Made by a program: the position numbers and the translations under genes. A stretch of DNA of 10,334 bases from Spirochaetaceae bacterium (GTDB lineage Bacteria; Spirochaetota; Spirochaetia; DSM-2461): assembly GCA_016342385.1 (NCBI GenBank), contig JAEINM010000112.1:1-10334 (forward strand), given 5' to 3'. This document shows, piece after piece, positions 1 to 7,206 of the stretch; position 1 is the first letter of the stretch; every line of letters starts with the position of its first letter. The notes below the pieces were generated by a model that was not told where the DNA came from, ran no database searches, and worked only from the letters and a program-made list of their open reading frames with translations.

Positions 1-745
1 TGCTGTTTTTACAGACAGTTGTATAACCACCTATATTTTCTTCAGAATATAATGCGTCGCTAACTTCTTTCTTTTCCATAGATACAGTCAGATTCCTGTT
101 AATGCTCTCCATTGTTTCATTGAAAAGAATTCTTCCATTGTCAAGAATAATGACCGGATCTATGAGATTCTCTACATCTTTAACCTGATGAGTTGAAATA
201 ATAATAGTCCGGTGATCACTCATTGCCATGGCAACCAGTCTTCTAAATTGTCTTTTAGAAGGTATATCCAGTCCATTAGTTGGCTCATCGAGCAGTAAAA
301 GCGATGTACCTGAAGCGAGTCCGAATGCAAGGAGATATTTCTTCTTCTGGCCAAGAGAAAGCTTGGAAAGTCTTTTATCTGAACCCGGATCGAGTTCGAA
401 CTCCTGAAGATAGGTGTTGAATTTCTCTTTGTCAAAACGAGGATAAAGTTCCCCATACATCTTTTCATATTCCGACGATTTTAGTGGAGGAAGATAAAAC
501 TCTTCCGGAAGATAATATAGATCCTCGAGAACCTGGGGTAATCTTTTAAATGAAGACATACTTTTTACTGTACAACTCCCCTGATCCACAAACAGCATCC
601 CTGAAATTATTTTAAGCAGAGTTGATTTCCCTGCTCCATTCTTACCCAGCAATCCATAAATATTTCCCGAATCGACATGTAGATGAAGATCGGTGAATAA
701 TTTATTTTTTCCGTACTGGAAGTACAGATTATCAATACTTATCAT
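1..745 (-). CDS. ABC transporter ATP-binding protein, YtrB/DrrA-like, 3' end outside window
   Basis: This is the cytosolic ATPase of an ABC transporter. The first 248 residues are visible and the frame is still open at the left edge; relatives are usually about 230-300 residues. Walker A is GKNGAGKST (34-42), Walker B is LLLLDEP (149-155, D153/E154), the D-loop is GLD (158-160) and the switch histidine is H186 in STHQV. The signature is LSLGQ (129-133) rather than LSGGQ, and the Q-loop region reads YLPEE (78-82) with no obvious glutamine, as in some DrrA/YtrB-type exporters. The ATG at 745 is well supported by GGGGGAG six bases upstream. A promoter and a GntR/YtrA-like dyad precede it, which suggests a regulated export or envelope-stress transporter. 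The partner permease should lie beyond the left edge. Substrate unknown. Confidence 0.9.
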   Translation of the reverse strand, partial: MISIDNLYFQYGKNKLFTDLHLHVDSGNIYGLLGKNGAGKSTLLKIISGMLFVDQGSCTVKSMSSFKRLPQVLEDLYYLPEEFYLPPLKSSEYEKMYGELYPRFDKEKFNTYLQEFELDPGSDKRLSKLSLGQKKKYLLAFGLASGTSLLLLDEPTNGLDIPSKRQFRRLVAMAMSDHRTIIISTHQVKDVENLIDPVIILDNGRILFNETMESINRNLTVSMEKKEVSDALYSEENIGGYTTVCKNS

Positions 746-761
746 ATCAAACTCCCCCAAA

Positions 762-787
762 TAGTGTACTAACCAACTAACACACTA
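762..787. promoter_or_regulatory. 26-bp dyad, possible GntR/YtrA-family operator
   Basis: The outer half-sites TAGTGT (762-767) and ACACTA (782-787) are perfect inverted repeats. An inner TA pair at each side (770-771 and 778-779) is also symmetric, and the dyad centre is between 774 and 775. From memory, the B. subtilis YtrA operator is AGTGTA, a 13-base spacer and TACACT; here it is AGTGTA, a 12-base spacer and CACACT, so the match is close but inexact. The dyad begins two bases past the -10 box and covers the expected transcription start, which suits a repressor. No regulator gene is visible nearby. Confidence 0.55.
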
Positions 788-789
788 AT

Positions 790-818
790 AATGTAATACT
801 TTTTCCTCTTTCTGTCAA
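790..818 (-). promoter_or_regulatory. sigma70-type promoter for the ABC ATPase gene
   Basis: On the minus strand a perfect -35 box TTGACA (818-813) is followed after 17 bases by TACATT (795-790), four of six matches to TATAAT. The expected start near 783 would give a leader of about 38 bases and falls inside the adjacent dyad. It lies directly downstream of the preceding unit's terminator, so this gene is probably transcribed independently. Confidence 0.6.
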
Positions 819-828
819 TTGATACAGT

Positions 829-865
829 AAAAAAAACTGCTGAATATTGTCTAATAAACAGCAGT
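829..865 (-). terminator. rho-independent terminator after the mcsA-mcsB-clpC-TPR unit
   Basis: Read on the minus strand, ACTGCTG (865-859) and CAGCAGT (842-836) form a perfect 7-bp stem around a 16-base AT-rich loop. The last stem base runs into a run of eight T. It starts 23 bases past the TPR stop codon and is followed by the ABC ATPase promoter, exactly where a unit boundary is expected. The large loop makes it moderate rather than strong. Confidence 0.75.
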
Positions 866-888
866 GTATTAAATATTATACTAGAATT

Positions 889-3183
889 CTAATCGGACTT
901 GTTCATTTCATATGCCTGTTTAAATCCGATAATATCTACTTCATCATCCAGATAGGGTAAAAGAAGAGTATAAGTCTCTTCAATCCACTCTTCATCAGAG
1001 GTAATATAAATCATATCTGTTATTAAAAGAGCTAAAAGTTTTTCTGTTCCTTCCTGAGGATAGGCTGATAATAAGCTTCTGAAAATAAGGATCACCGAAT
1101 TAAAATCTGTCTTTTCCAGCTGATTAAATACAACTTTGATAAACTGGTTATCTTTCTGGTTTACATTGAGACTGTCAAGTTCCTTTTTAAACATATCATC
1201 CCGATTGAGAGCCAAAAGAGAAAGTAGTTTTAACAGTCGGATTTCTGATGGGTATACACCAAGAGATGTGACCATTAAATCCGTATATTGTAGAGTTCTT
1301 GACCATTCTCTCTGCAGAAAGATAGAGAGAGCTGTCATTTTCATAGCCTCGAATTTTTTATCCGGTGTCGAGGATAATTTCTCCGATAAATCGGAATAGA
1401 TTCTCTCGGAAGTTTTATAATTCAAATCAAAATAGTAGCATTTACCCATTTTAAACAGAGCATTATTGGAATATTCGCCATAGCCGGCTTCCGCTGCTCT
1501 TCTGAAATATTCTGCGGCTGCTCCATATTCACGTGCAGTCATTAATAACTCTCCCTGACTGTAAAGGATTTCTTCTTTTCTGGGAAAATCTTTATCATTT
1601 TCAAGCAGAACTTTAAATGCATTATCAGCCTGATCCCATTGCCCCATCTTATAAAGCAAAATCGCTTTATCAACAAGAATGTTAATTGTTTCCTCTTCTT
1701 TCACAGATCTGGTCAGAGCCGTATCCAAGAGAGGAAGAACCTCATCTGTTTTTCCCTCTTTCATATAGATTTTTGCTTTTCGATGAACAGCGCTGCTGAA
1801 ATAATCAGAATCGGGATATTCATTAATTAATCTGTCATAAGAAAAAATGGCTTCATCGTAATTGCCCTGATCCTCATCCAATTCTCCCTTAAGAAGCAGA
1901 AATCTATCCTGATAGAGACCATTCCGGTTCAGCTGGCTTCCGACAAAAAGTGTCAATCGATGTGTATCACCTGTTTTTATCAGGAATTCCGATAGAGTAA
2001 GCGAAGCATCATCGGTTGTATCCCCATCGGGGAACCTGTTTATTAATTCAAAGAGATAGGCTGCACCTTCATCTTCCCGATTATTATCGAGTAGTAATTG
2101 TCCAAGATAATAGAGACTGATTTCAACAATTGTCTCATCTGAACCCTCTGATGCTTTTTTTAACAGAACGATGGCGTCGAGGGGATTCTGAGAATCAATT
2201 TTTATCTGAGCCAGTTCAAAATACGAATTCTGCTTTTCGATATCATCAGAAGTCAGCTGAATTATTTCCTCTATTATTTCTGAAGCTTTGTCCAGTTCTT
2301 TTACTGATCTGTAAGTCGCTGCGAGAACCCGCAATCCATCGAGATAGTAATTTCCATCGGGATAATCACTCTTTAAAAGTTCCAGATATTTTACAGCTTC
2401 ATCTGACATGTTCAGTGACTGATAAATATCTCCCAACCTGAAAATGGCAGCTTCCCTGAACTTATTATTCGTATTCATAAAAAGATAATATTGCAATTTT
2501 GAAGCGGCATTGCGAAGATCCCCCATATTATATAAACACTCACCTACATAATACTGTGAATCCGAAACAATAGCCGAATCTATTGAATTATTCAGAACTT
2601 CGGTGAATTGTTCTTTCGCCTTAATAAAATCGCGGGAATTGTAGTAAAGAATTCCGAGCTTCAATCTGCTCATAGAAATAATCCGCTCTTCTCCTCCCGA
2701 TATAATGCCCGACCTGTAAGCTTCTTTAGCTTTTTCCCAAAAGGACAGTTTCTCATAGGATTCACCGAGATACAGAAAACTTCTGCTTACAAAGAAACTC
2801 TCATCTTTAAACTCAGTCTGCTTCAGAAAATAGGAGGAGGCATCACTGTAATTTTTTAGAGCATAACTGCAAAGACCGAGCCAGTAGGAGACTCGGCTAT
2901 TATAGGCGGAATCACTGTATTTTCCCTTAAATAATTTAAAAGAATCTATAGAATCAAAGTATCTCTTCAAATAGAAATAAGAAACAGAAAGCATATAATT
3001 TACACCGTCTGCTCTTGGATCATCGGGATACATCTCCAGAAAATCAATAAACTGCACAACAGCACTATCATAGGATTTTGAAGAGAAAGCTTCTCTTCCA
3101 TTTATGAATAGATCGTCAGCACTGCTTTGGGAAAATAGAGTTACTTCTAACAGAAGTAATAAAAATACCAGAAGGGAACGCAT
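889..3183 (-). CDS. exported TPR-repeat protein (764 aa), periplasmic or envelope-associated
   Basis: I recognise no named orthologue. The N-terminus is a Sec signal peptide: MR, then a leucine-rich core (residues 4-17), then FSQSSA with likely cleavage after A22. No lipobox cysteine is present, so it is probably soluble or envelope-associated in the periplasm. The mature part is helical TPR repeats almost throughout, with YDSAVVQFIDFLEMYPDD (38-55) and NYDEAIFSYDRLINEYPDSD (441-460) as clear examples. The tyrosine-proline-aspartate turns resemble those of BamD and YbgF/CpoB-like repeats. The ATG at 3183 was chosen because AAGGAA lies about eight bases upstream, inside the last codons of clpC, leaving a four-base gap. 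An ATG at 3213 (AAAGG upstream) would add ten residues and a more basic n-region, so it cannot be excluded. A protein-protein scaffold in the envelope is the safest inference. Confidence 0.85.
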   Translation of the reverse strand: MRSLLVFLLLLLEVTLFSQSSADDLFINGREAFSSKSYDSAVVQFIDFLEMYPDDPRADGVNYMLSVSYFYLKRYFDSIDSFKLFKGKYSDSAYNSRVSYWLGLCSYALKNYSDASSYFLKQTEFKDESFFVSRSFLYLGESYEKLSFWEKAKEAYRSGIISGGEERIISMSRLKLGILYYNSRDFIKAKEQFTEVLNNSIDSAIVSDSQYYVGECLYNMGDLRNAASKLQYYLFMNTNNKFREAAIFRLGDIYQSLNMSDEAVKYLELLKSDYPDGNYYLDGLRVLAATYRSVKELDKASEIIEEIIQLTSDDIEKQNSYFELAQIKIDSQNPLDAIVLLKKASEGSDETIVEISLYYLGQLLLDNNREDEGAAYLFELINRFPDGDTTDDASLTLSEFLIKTGDTHRLTLFVGSQLNRNGLYQDRFLLLKGELDEDQGNYDEAIFSYDRLINEYPDSDYFSSAVHRKAKIYMKEGKTDEVLPLLDTALTRSVKEEETINILVDKAILLYKMGQWDQADNAFKVLLENDKDFPRKEEILYSQGELLMTAREYGAAAEYFRRAAEAGYGEYSNNALFKMGKCYYFDLNYKTSERIYSDLSEKLSSTPDKKFEAMKMTALSIFLQREWSRTLQYTDLMVTSLGVYPSEIRLLKLLSLLALNRDDMFKKELDSLNVNQKDNQFIKVVFNQLEKTDFNSVILIFRSLLSAYPQEGTEKLLALLITDMIYITSDEEWIEETYTLLLPYLDDEVDIIGFKQAYEMNKSD

Positions 3184-3187
3184 TGTT

Positions 3188-5677
3188 TTATTCCTTTTTA
3201 AGAATAATTTCATTTTTAACCTTTTTCTTTCTAAAAATAATCTTGTCTTTACGAATTTCAGCTGAAATCTCAGATCCGGGAACAAATTTCCCTTTCAACA
3301 TCTCAATAGAGAGGGGATCTTCAATCTCCTGCTGGATTGTTCTTCTTAATTGTCGGGCTCCATAGGAAATATCATAACCGATATCTATGATATGATCCTT
3401 AACTTTTCGAGACACATCAAGCTTATAATTCTGAGTGTCCAGTCTGTCTTTAAGTTCCTGAATAAGAATTTCAAGGATTTTCCTTATATCATCACCCTGC
3501 AGGCTGTGAAATACAACAATCTCATCTATTCTGTTGAGAAACTCCGGTCTGAATATTCGTTTCAACTCATTCATCGCTGAAGATTTTATCTCATTATAAG
3601 CCATAATTCCCGGAGCGGCCTGAAATCCCAAACCGCCTCCCCGGACAATATCTCTGGCTCCGGCATTGGAAGTCATAATGACCACAGTATTGCGGAAAGA
3701 AACACGATGACCGAAACTATCCTGTAGTTCTCCCTCTTCCAGAACCTGTAGAAGAAGATTAAAAACATCGACATGGGCTTTTTCAATTTCATCAAGAAGA
3801 ACTACACTGTAGGGTTTTCTCCTGATTTTTTCAGTGAGTAATCCCCCTTCTTCATATCCCACATAACCGGGAGGGGCTCCTACAAGGCGTGAAACATTGT
3901 GTTTTTCCATATAATCGGACATATCGATTCGAATCAGAGAGTTCTCATTTCCAAAAAGGGACTCCGCTAAAGTCTTAGCCAGAAGAGTTTTTCCCACACC
4001 TGTCGGTCCGAGGAAAAGAAATGACCCTAGAGGTCGTCTCGGTGAACTGAGGCCCGTTCTTGATCGTCTTATAGCTGAAGCGACGGCTGCAATAGCCTGA
4101 ACCTGACCTATAACAGTCTGATGAAGCTCATCCTCAATATTCAAAAGTTTCTGTGATTCATTCTGTACAATTCTGGAGAGGGGGATGCCCGTCACTTCAG
4201 AAATAATATCCTGAATTTCCGCAACATCAACAATAGATTTCTCCTCTTCAAGAGAATTTTTCCATTCAATCTTCAGATCTTCAATTTCTTTTTTCAGAGA
4301 TCGGACATCATCCCTCACCGCCGCGGCTTTTTCATAATCCTGAGAATTAACAAAGGAATTTTTCATTTCCGATAATTCTGTGATTCGGCTTTCCAGTTTC
4401 TGGAGTTCTGTAGGTTGCACGGAGTTTTTAATTCTTTTATTTGATCCCGCCTCATCCATTAAATCTATGGCTTTATCGGGTAAACAACGATCCGATATAT
4501 ATCTGCTGGATAATCTGGCCGCTTCTTCCAGAGCCTGGTCCGTATAAATAACTTCATGGTGTTTTTCATAGCGCTCTTTAATTCCCTTGAGGATTCCAAT
4601 TGTTTCCTCAATAGAGGGCTCTTCTATAATAACATGTTGAAAACGTCTCTCCAGCGCAGCATCTTTTTCGATATACTTTTTGTATTCATTCATTGTGGTT
4701 GCTCCGACGCACTGCAGTTCACCACGAGAGAGGGCCGGTTTCAGCATGTTTGAAGCATCAATGGCTCCTTCTGCACCACCGGCACCGATTATAGTGTGAA
4801 GCTCATCGATAAAAAGTATGATATTTCCGGCTTTCTCTATCTCCTTGAGCACTTTTTTTAATCTTTCTTCAAATTCTCCCCTGTATTTAGTCCCGGCAAC
4901 CAATGAAGCGAGATCAAGAGAAACCAGTCTTTTCCCCTTGAAGAATGAAGGAGCCGTTCCATCAACAATCTGCATGGCTAATCCTTCAATGACAGCGGTC
5001 TTCCCCACTCCGGGTTCTCCGATAAGAACGGGATTGTTTTTTGTTCTTCTCGCAAGGATTCTCAAGACCCGTCCGATCTCTTTTTCCCGTCCTATGACAG
5101 GATCGAGAATTCCCTGACCGACTGCTTTTGTCAGATCTCTCGAAAATTCATCAAGGAGAGAAGTTCCTCCCTGTTCTTTGTTTATACCAAGACGTTTTCT
5201 TATAGCTGTACGGTCATTATTGGTATCAGAAATTCTCTTTCCACCGCTAAGATCAAATATTATACCCCTGAAAACCTCAAGGTTTATTTTAAAGAGAGAG
5301 AGAAATTTCTGGGAAACACTACCGGGCTCACCGACTGCTGCCAGTAGAAAATGCTCAGTCCCGATATAATCGTGATTCAGATTCCGTGCTTCATTTGCGG
5401 AGTTTTCCAGGATCAGCTTTGCTCGATGGGAAGGTGGTACGTCACCGAGATTAAAACTTCTTTTCCGCACAGGAATGTTTTTTTCTAGTTCCTTAAGCAT
5501 CTCTATGGTATTGACTCCCAGCCTTTGGAGAGCCACATATCCGATACCGTCTTTCTCTTTAAGAATGGCAATAATTATATGCTCGGGAAGAAGCTGATCC
5601 GAATGAAATCTCTTTGCTTCCTCCTGAGCTGAGATTGTAAGGATTCTCTGTGCTCTTTGTGTAAGTCCTTTAAACAT
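3188..5677 (-). CDS. clpC: ClpC, AAA+ unfoldase of the ClpCP protease
   Basis: ClpC unfolds tagged or damaged proteins and feeds them to ClpP in the cytosol. The 829 residues match family length. The Clp-N double repeat spans about 1-150. AAA1 has GEPGVGKT (220-227), FIDE (289-292) and arginine-finger region ALERRF (341-346). A coiled middle domain carries a UVR motif, SQDYEKAAAVRD (445-456), with Y448 at the place of B. subtilis F436. AAA2 has GPTGVGKT (557-564), VVLLDE (625-630) and sensor-2 GARQLRR (773-779). LGF (683-685) lies where the ClpP-docking loop is expected, so it should work with ClpP, not as a ClpB-type disaggregase. E32 and E108 match the N-domain glutamates of the phosphoarginine pockets (E32 and E106 in B. 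subtilis). AGGAG lies six bases before the ATG, 13 bases after mcsB. No clpP is in the window. Confidence 0.97.
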   Translation of the reverse strand: MFKGLTQRAQRILTISAQEEAKRFHSDQLLPEHIIIAILKEKDGIGYVALQRLGVNTIEMLKELEKNIPVRKRSFNLGDVPPSHRAKLILENSANEARNLNHDYIGTEHFLLAAVGEPGSVSQKFLSLFKINLEVFRGIIFDLSGGKRISDTNNDRTAIRKRLGINKEQGGTSLLDEFSRDLTKAVGQGILDPVIGREKEIGRVLRILARRTKNNPVLIGEPGVGKTAVIEGLAMQIVDGTAPSFFKGKRLVSLDLASLVAGTKYRGEFEERLKKVLKEIEKAGNIILFIDELHTIIGAGGAEGAIDASNMLKPALSRGELQCVGATTMNEYKKYIEKDAALERRFQHVIIEEPSIEETIGILKGIKERYEKHHEVIYTDQALEEAARLSSRYISDRCLPDKAIDLMDEAGSNKRIKNSVQPTELQKLESRITELSEMKNSFVNSQDYEKAAAVRDDVRSLKKEIEDLKIEWKNSLEEEKSIVDVAEIQDIISEVTGIPLSRIVQNESQKLLNIEDELHQTVIGQVQAIAAVASAIRRSRTGLSSPRRPLGSFLFLGPTGVGKTLLAKTLAESLFGNENSLIRIDMSDYMEKHNVSRLVGAPPGYVGYEEGGLLTEKIRRKPYSVVLLDEIEKAHVDVFNLLLQVLEEGELQDSFGHRVSFRNTVVIMTSNAGARDIVRGGGLGFQAAPGIMAYNEIKSSAMNELKRIFRPEFLNRIDEIVVFHSLQGDDIRKILEILIQELKDRLDTQNYKLDVSRKVKDHIIDIGYDISYGARQLRRTIQQEIEDPLSIEMLKGKFVPGSEISAEIRKDKIIFRKKKVKNEIILKKE

Positions 5678-5690
5678 ATTTAACTCCTGT

Positions 5691-6707
5691 TCATGACTTT
5701 AAGTTGAGATTATCACGGATTGTCTCTGCTCTCAGTCTCATAATTTCAGTTTCATCCGGTTTACTCTCATAGGAAAGAGATCTTAAGTATCCATTACCTA
5801 TAGTACCCAGAACCATTGTAATATCATCAATTGTCAGATCATCAATCCAGTTAACTGAGATTCCCAGTCGAATCATTGACAGAACCGAAATAGCTTCCAG
5901 TTCTGAGATTTGGCGACAATATTTAATTATTCCCAATGAACGGAATACCTTATCTTCCAGTCCGGGATATTTTCCTTCAATAAGATCTTCCCGGACTTCA
6001 CGTTCCTGTTCAATAAATTCTTTCGCTGTTTTATTGAGTAATTCAGCGAGAAACATCTCATCGGGGAAAAAACTGTTTTTATTGGAAATGATGTAAAACC
6101 CCCCGAGAGAATGAGCTCCTCCACCGGAAAAACCTGTCACTTCAAGCATGGATTCCAAAGTATTAATTATATAGTGATCCATTAAATCCGATGCACTCAA
6201 CACGGGCAGATGCAGATAGACAGATCCTTTGACCGCCATACCGGAATCTGACACATTAACGGTGAGATAGCCGTCTTCCTTTGTTGAGGCAAACTCAAAC
6301 CGACCAGACAGTTCTTTTTCTATTTCCAATGTTTTCAATAGGGCCTTATCAATATTCAGACCCTCCTGAACAGATGAAATCCTTATGTGGTCCAGATCTC
6401 CGGTTACGATAGAAGTCTGCTGGAGATTGTCTGTCACGACTATACCACCGCCATTCCTATAGTAGCGTTCACTGATAATTTTCTTTTCTTTCAGTACAAC
6501 CCGATCCAGCTCATCCAGATCATTTATATTAAAAACAGTGAAGTCTTTAAAATAGGGATTCCTATCAATCACTTCTGCAAGACCGCTATTAATATCTTCC
6601 ATTTTTTCCTGAGGTAGTGCGGGAGAGAAATTGTAACCTCTGATATTTCTCGCCAGCCTGATTCTCGATGATAATACGATGTCTTTTTCAGTTCTCGATA
6701 AATTCAT
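5691..6707 (-). CDS. mcsB: McsB-family protein (phosphagen-kinase fold), active site degenerate
   Basis: McsB normally phosphorylates protein arginines to mark substrates for ClpCP. Family membership is clear from SSRIRLARN (13-21), DHIRI (106-110), GYLT (146-149), HLP (166-168), ISN (207-209), IEQERE (232-237) and EDKVFRSLG (251-259), and from its place between mcsA and clpC. It has 338 residues against 363 in B. subtilis, mainly through a shorter N-terminus. Aligned to remembered B. subtilis McsB, NEEDH is GDLDH (E120 to D104, E121 to L105), C167 is N151, R176 is K160, R207 is T191 and E212 is G196. The C-terminal RDxxRA docking motif reads IMRLRA. The frame is intact, so this is not a broken gene. 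It may be a pseudokinase serving as a ClpC adaptor. The ATG at 6707 has GGAG six bases upstream and overlaps mcsA by 20 bases, implying translational coupling. Confidence 0.9.
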   Translation of the reverse strand: MNLSRTEKDIVLSSRIRLARNIRGYNFSPALPQEKMEDINSGLAEVIDRNPYFKDFTVFNINDLDELDRVVLKEKKIISERYYRNGGGIVVTDNLQQTSIVTGDLDHIRISSVQEGLNIDKALLKTLEIEKELSGRFEFASTKEDGYLTVNVSDSGMAVKGSVYLHLPVLSASDLMDHYIINTLESMLEVTGFSGGGAHSLGGFYIISNKNSFFPDEMFLAELLNKTAKEFIEQEREVREDLIEGKYPGLEDKVFRSLGIIKYCRQISELEAISVLSMIRLGISVNWIDDLTIDDITMVLGTIGNGYLRSLSYESKPDETEIMRLRAETIRDNLNLKS

Positions 6708-7125
6708 TTACTTCTCCACCGGAGAGAATATCAAAACGGTCTCTCAATGTAGCAGCGTATTCATAATTTTCTTCGGATAGGGCGGATTTTAATTCCCGGG
6801 ATAAATGAAAAATGTCAGATTTACTTCTGAAAGTACGGTTTATCTCTCTTTTAAAGACTTGGTAACAGTGAGAACACCCCGTACGCCCCGTTGAAAGAAA
6901 ATAGTCTAAACCAGTTGAACATTCCGGACATTGCAGATGCTGATTATCAGCGGGAACCTGCTGATCCCTATCATCAGTAAATTCATGCTCATTGTCCTGA
7001 ATAAAAGAAGGAAGTCCCATTCTTTCTGAACACTCTTCGCATAGGCATAGTGTTTTATTGTGGTTACCCTTGAGATATCCAATAGATATATCAGCTTCAT
7101 TTCTGTTACACTTATCACATTTCAC
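6688..7125 (-). CDS. mcsA: McsA-like zinc-binding UVR-motif protein, modulator of McsB/ClpC
   Basis: McsA is the small partner that binds McsB and ClpC and, in Firmicutes, activates the kinase. This 145-residue version (B. subtilis about 185) keeps four CxxC pairs: C3/C6, C29/C32, C66/C69 and C84/C87, enough for two zinc sites. A C-terminal UVR helix pair, SEENYEYAATLRDR (117-130), resembles the UVR segment of the ClpC middle domain. It is shorter between the last CxxC and the UVR motif and lacks the HxGK-type segment of Firmicutes McsA. The start is GTG at 7125: AGAGGGG lies eight bases upstream, and the family opens with a CxxC right after the start. It is first in the operon, with a probable promoter just upstream and no ctsR before it. 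Confidence 0.9.
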   Translation of the reverse strand: MKCDKCNRNEADISIGYLKGNHNKTLCLCEECSERMGLPSFIQDNEHEFTDDRDQQVPADNQHLQCPECSTGLDYFLSTGRTGCSHCYQVFKREINRTFRSKSDIFHLSRELKSALSEENYEYAATLRDRFDILSGGEVNEFIEN

Positions 7126-7133
7126 TGAATCAG

Positions 7134-7178
7134 CCCCTCTATATGTACAACTATAAGGGAACTTTCTACAGCTTTAAA
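7134..7178 (-). promoter_or_regulatory. probable promoter and ribosome binding site of the mcsA operon, with palindrome at -35
   Basis: On the minus strand TTTAAA (7178-7173, four of six matches to TTGACA) and TATAGT (7155-7150, five of six to TATAAT) are 17 bases apart. The expected start near 7143 gives a leader of about 18 bases containing GAGGGG (7139-7134), eight bases before the GTG. The -35 box is the core of a perfect 10-bp palindrome, GCTTTAAAGC (7171-7180). No CtsR heptamer repeat or CIRCE element is seen. The -35 box is weak, so the assignment is tentative. Confidence 0.45.
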
Positions 7179-7183
7179 GCAAT

Positions 7184-7206
7184 AAAAAATCTGATGAAGA
7201 TTTTTT
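7184..7206 (-). terminator. AT-rich hairpin after the lolC-like gene, possible weak terminator
   Basis: A perfect 9-bp inverted repeat, AAAAAATCT (7184-7192) and AGATTTTTT (7198-7206), flanks a five-base loop and overlaps the last base of the TAA stop. The downstream arm gives a T run on either strand, so it could act in both directions. With only two G-C pairs it may be leaky, and read-through into mcsA is possible. Confidence 0.4.

Noticed and set aside
889..3285. TPR gene starting at 3285
   Set aside because: This would bury the hydrophobic signal core behind 34 extra residues and overlap clpC by about 98 bases. ATG 3183, or possibly 3213, fits better.
1136..5369. Plus-strand ORFs of 60-103 codons opposite the TPR, clpC and mcsB genes
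   Set aside because: They are antisense shadows of well-supported genes, with no recognisable domains and no good ribosome binding sites.
5691..6707. mcsB as a frameshifted or decayed pseudogene
   Set aside because: The frame is uninterrupted at near full length, conserved motifs appear in order on both sides of each changed residue, and the codons around GDLDH read cleanly, so the changes are substitutions.
7126..7205. CtsR or HrcA (CIRCE) operator upstream of mcsA
   Set aside because: Neither the GGTCAAA-type tandem heptamer nor the TTAGCACTC/GAGTGCTAA inverted repeat occurs in the gap.
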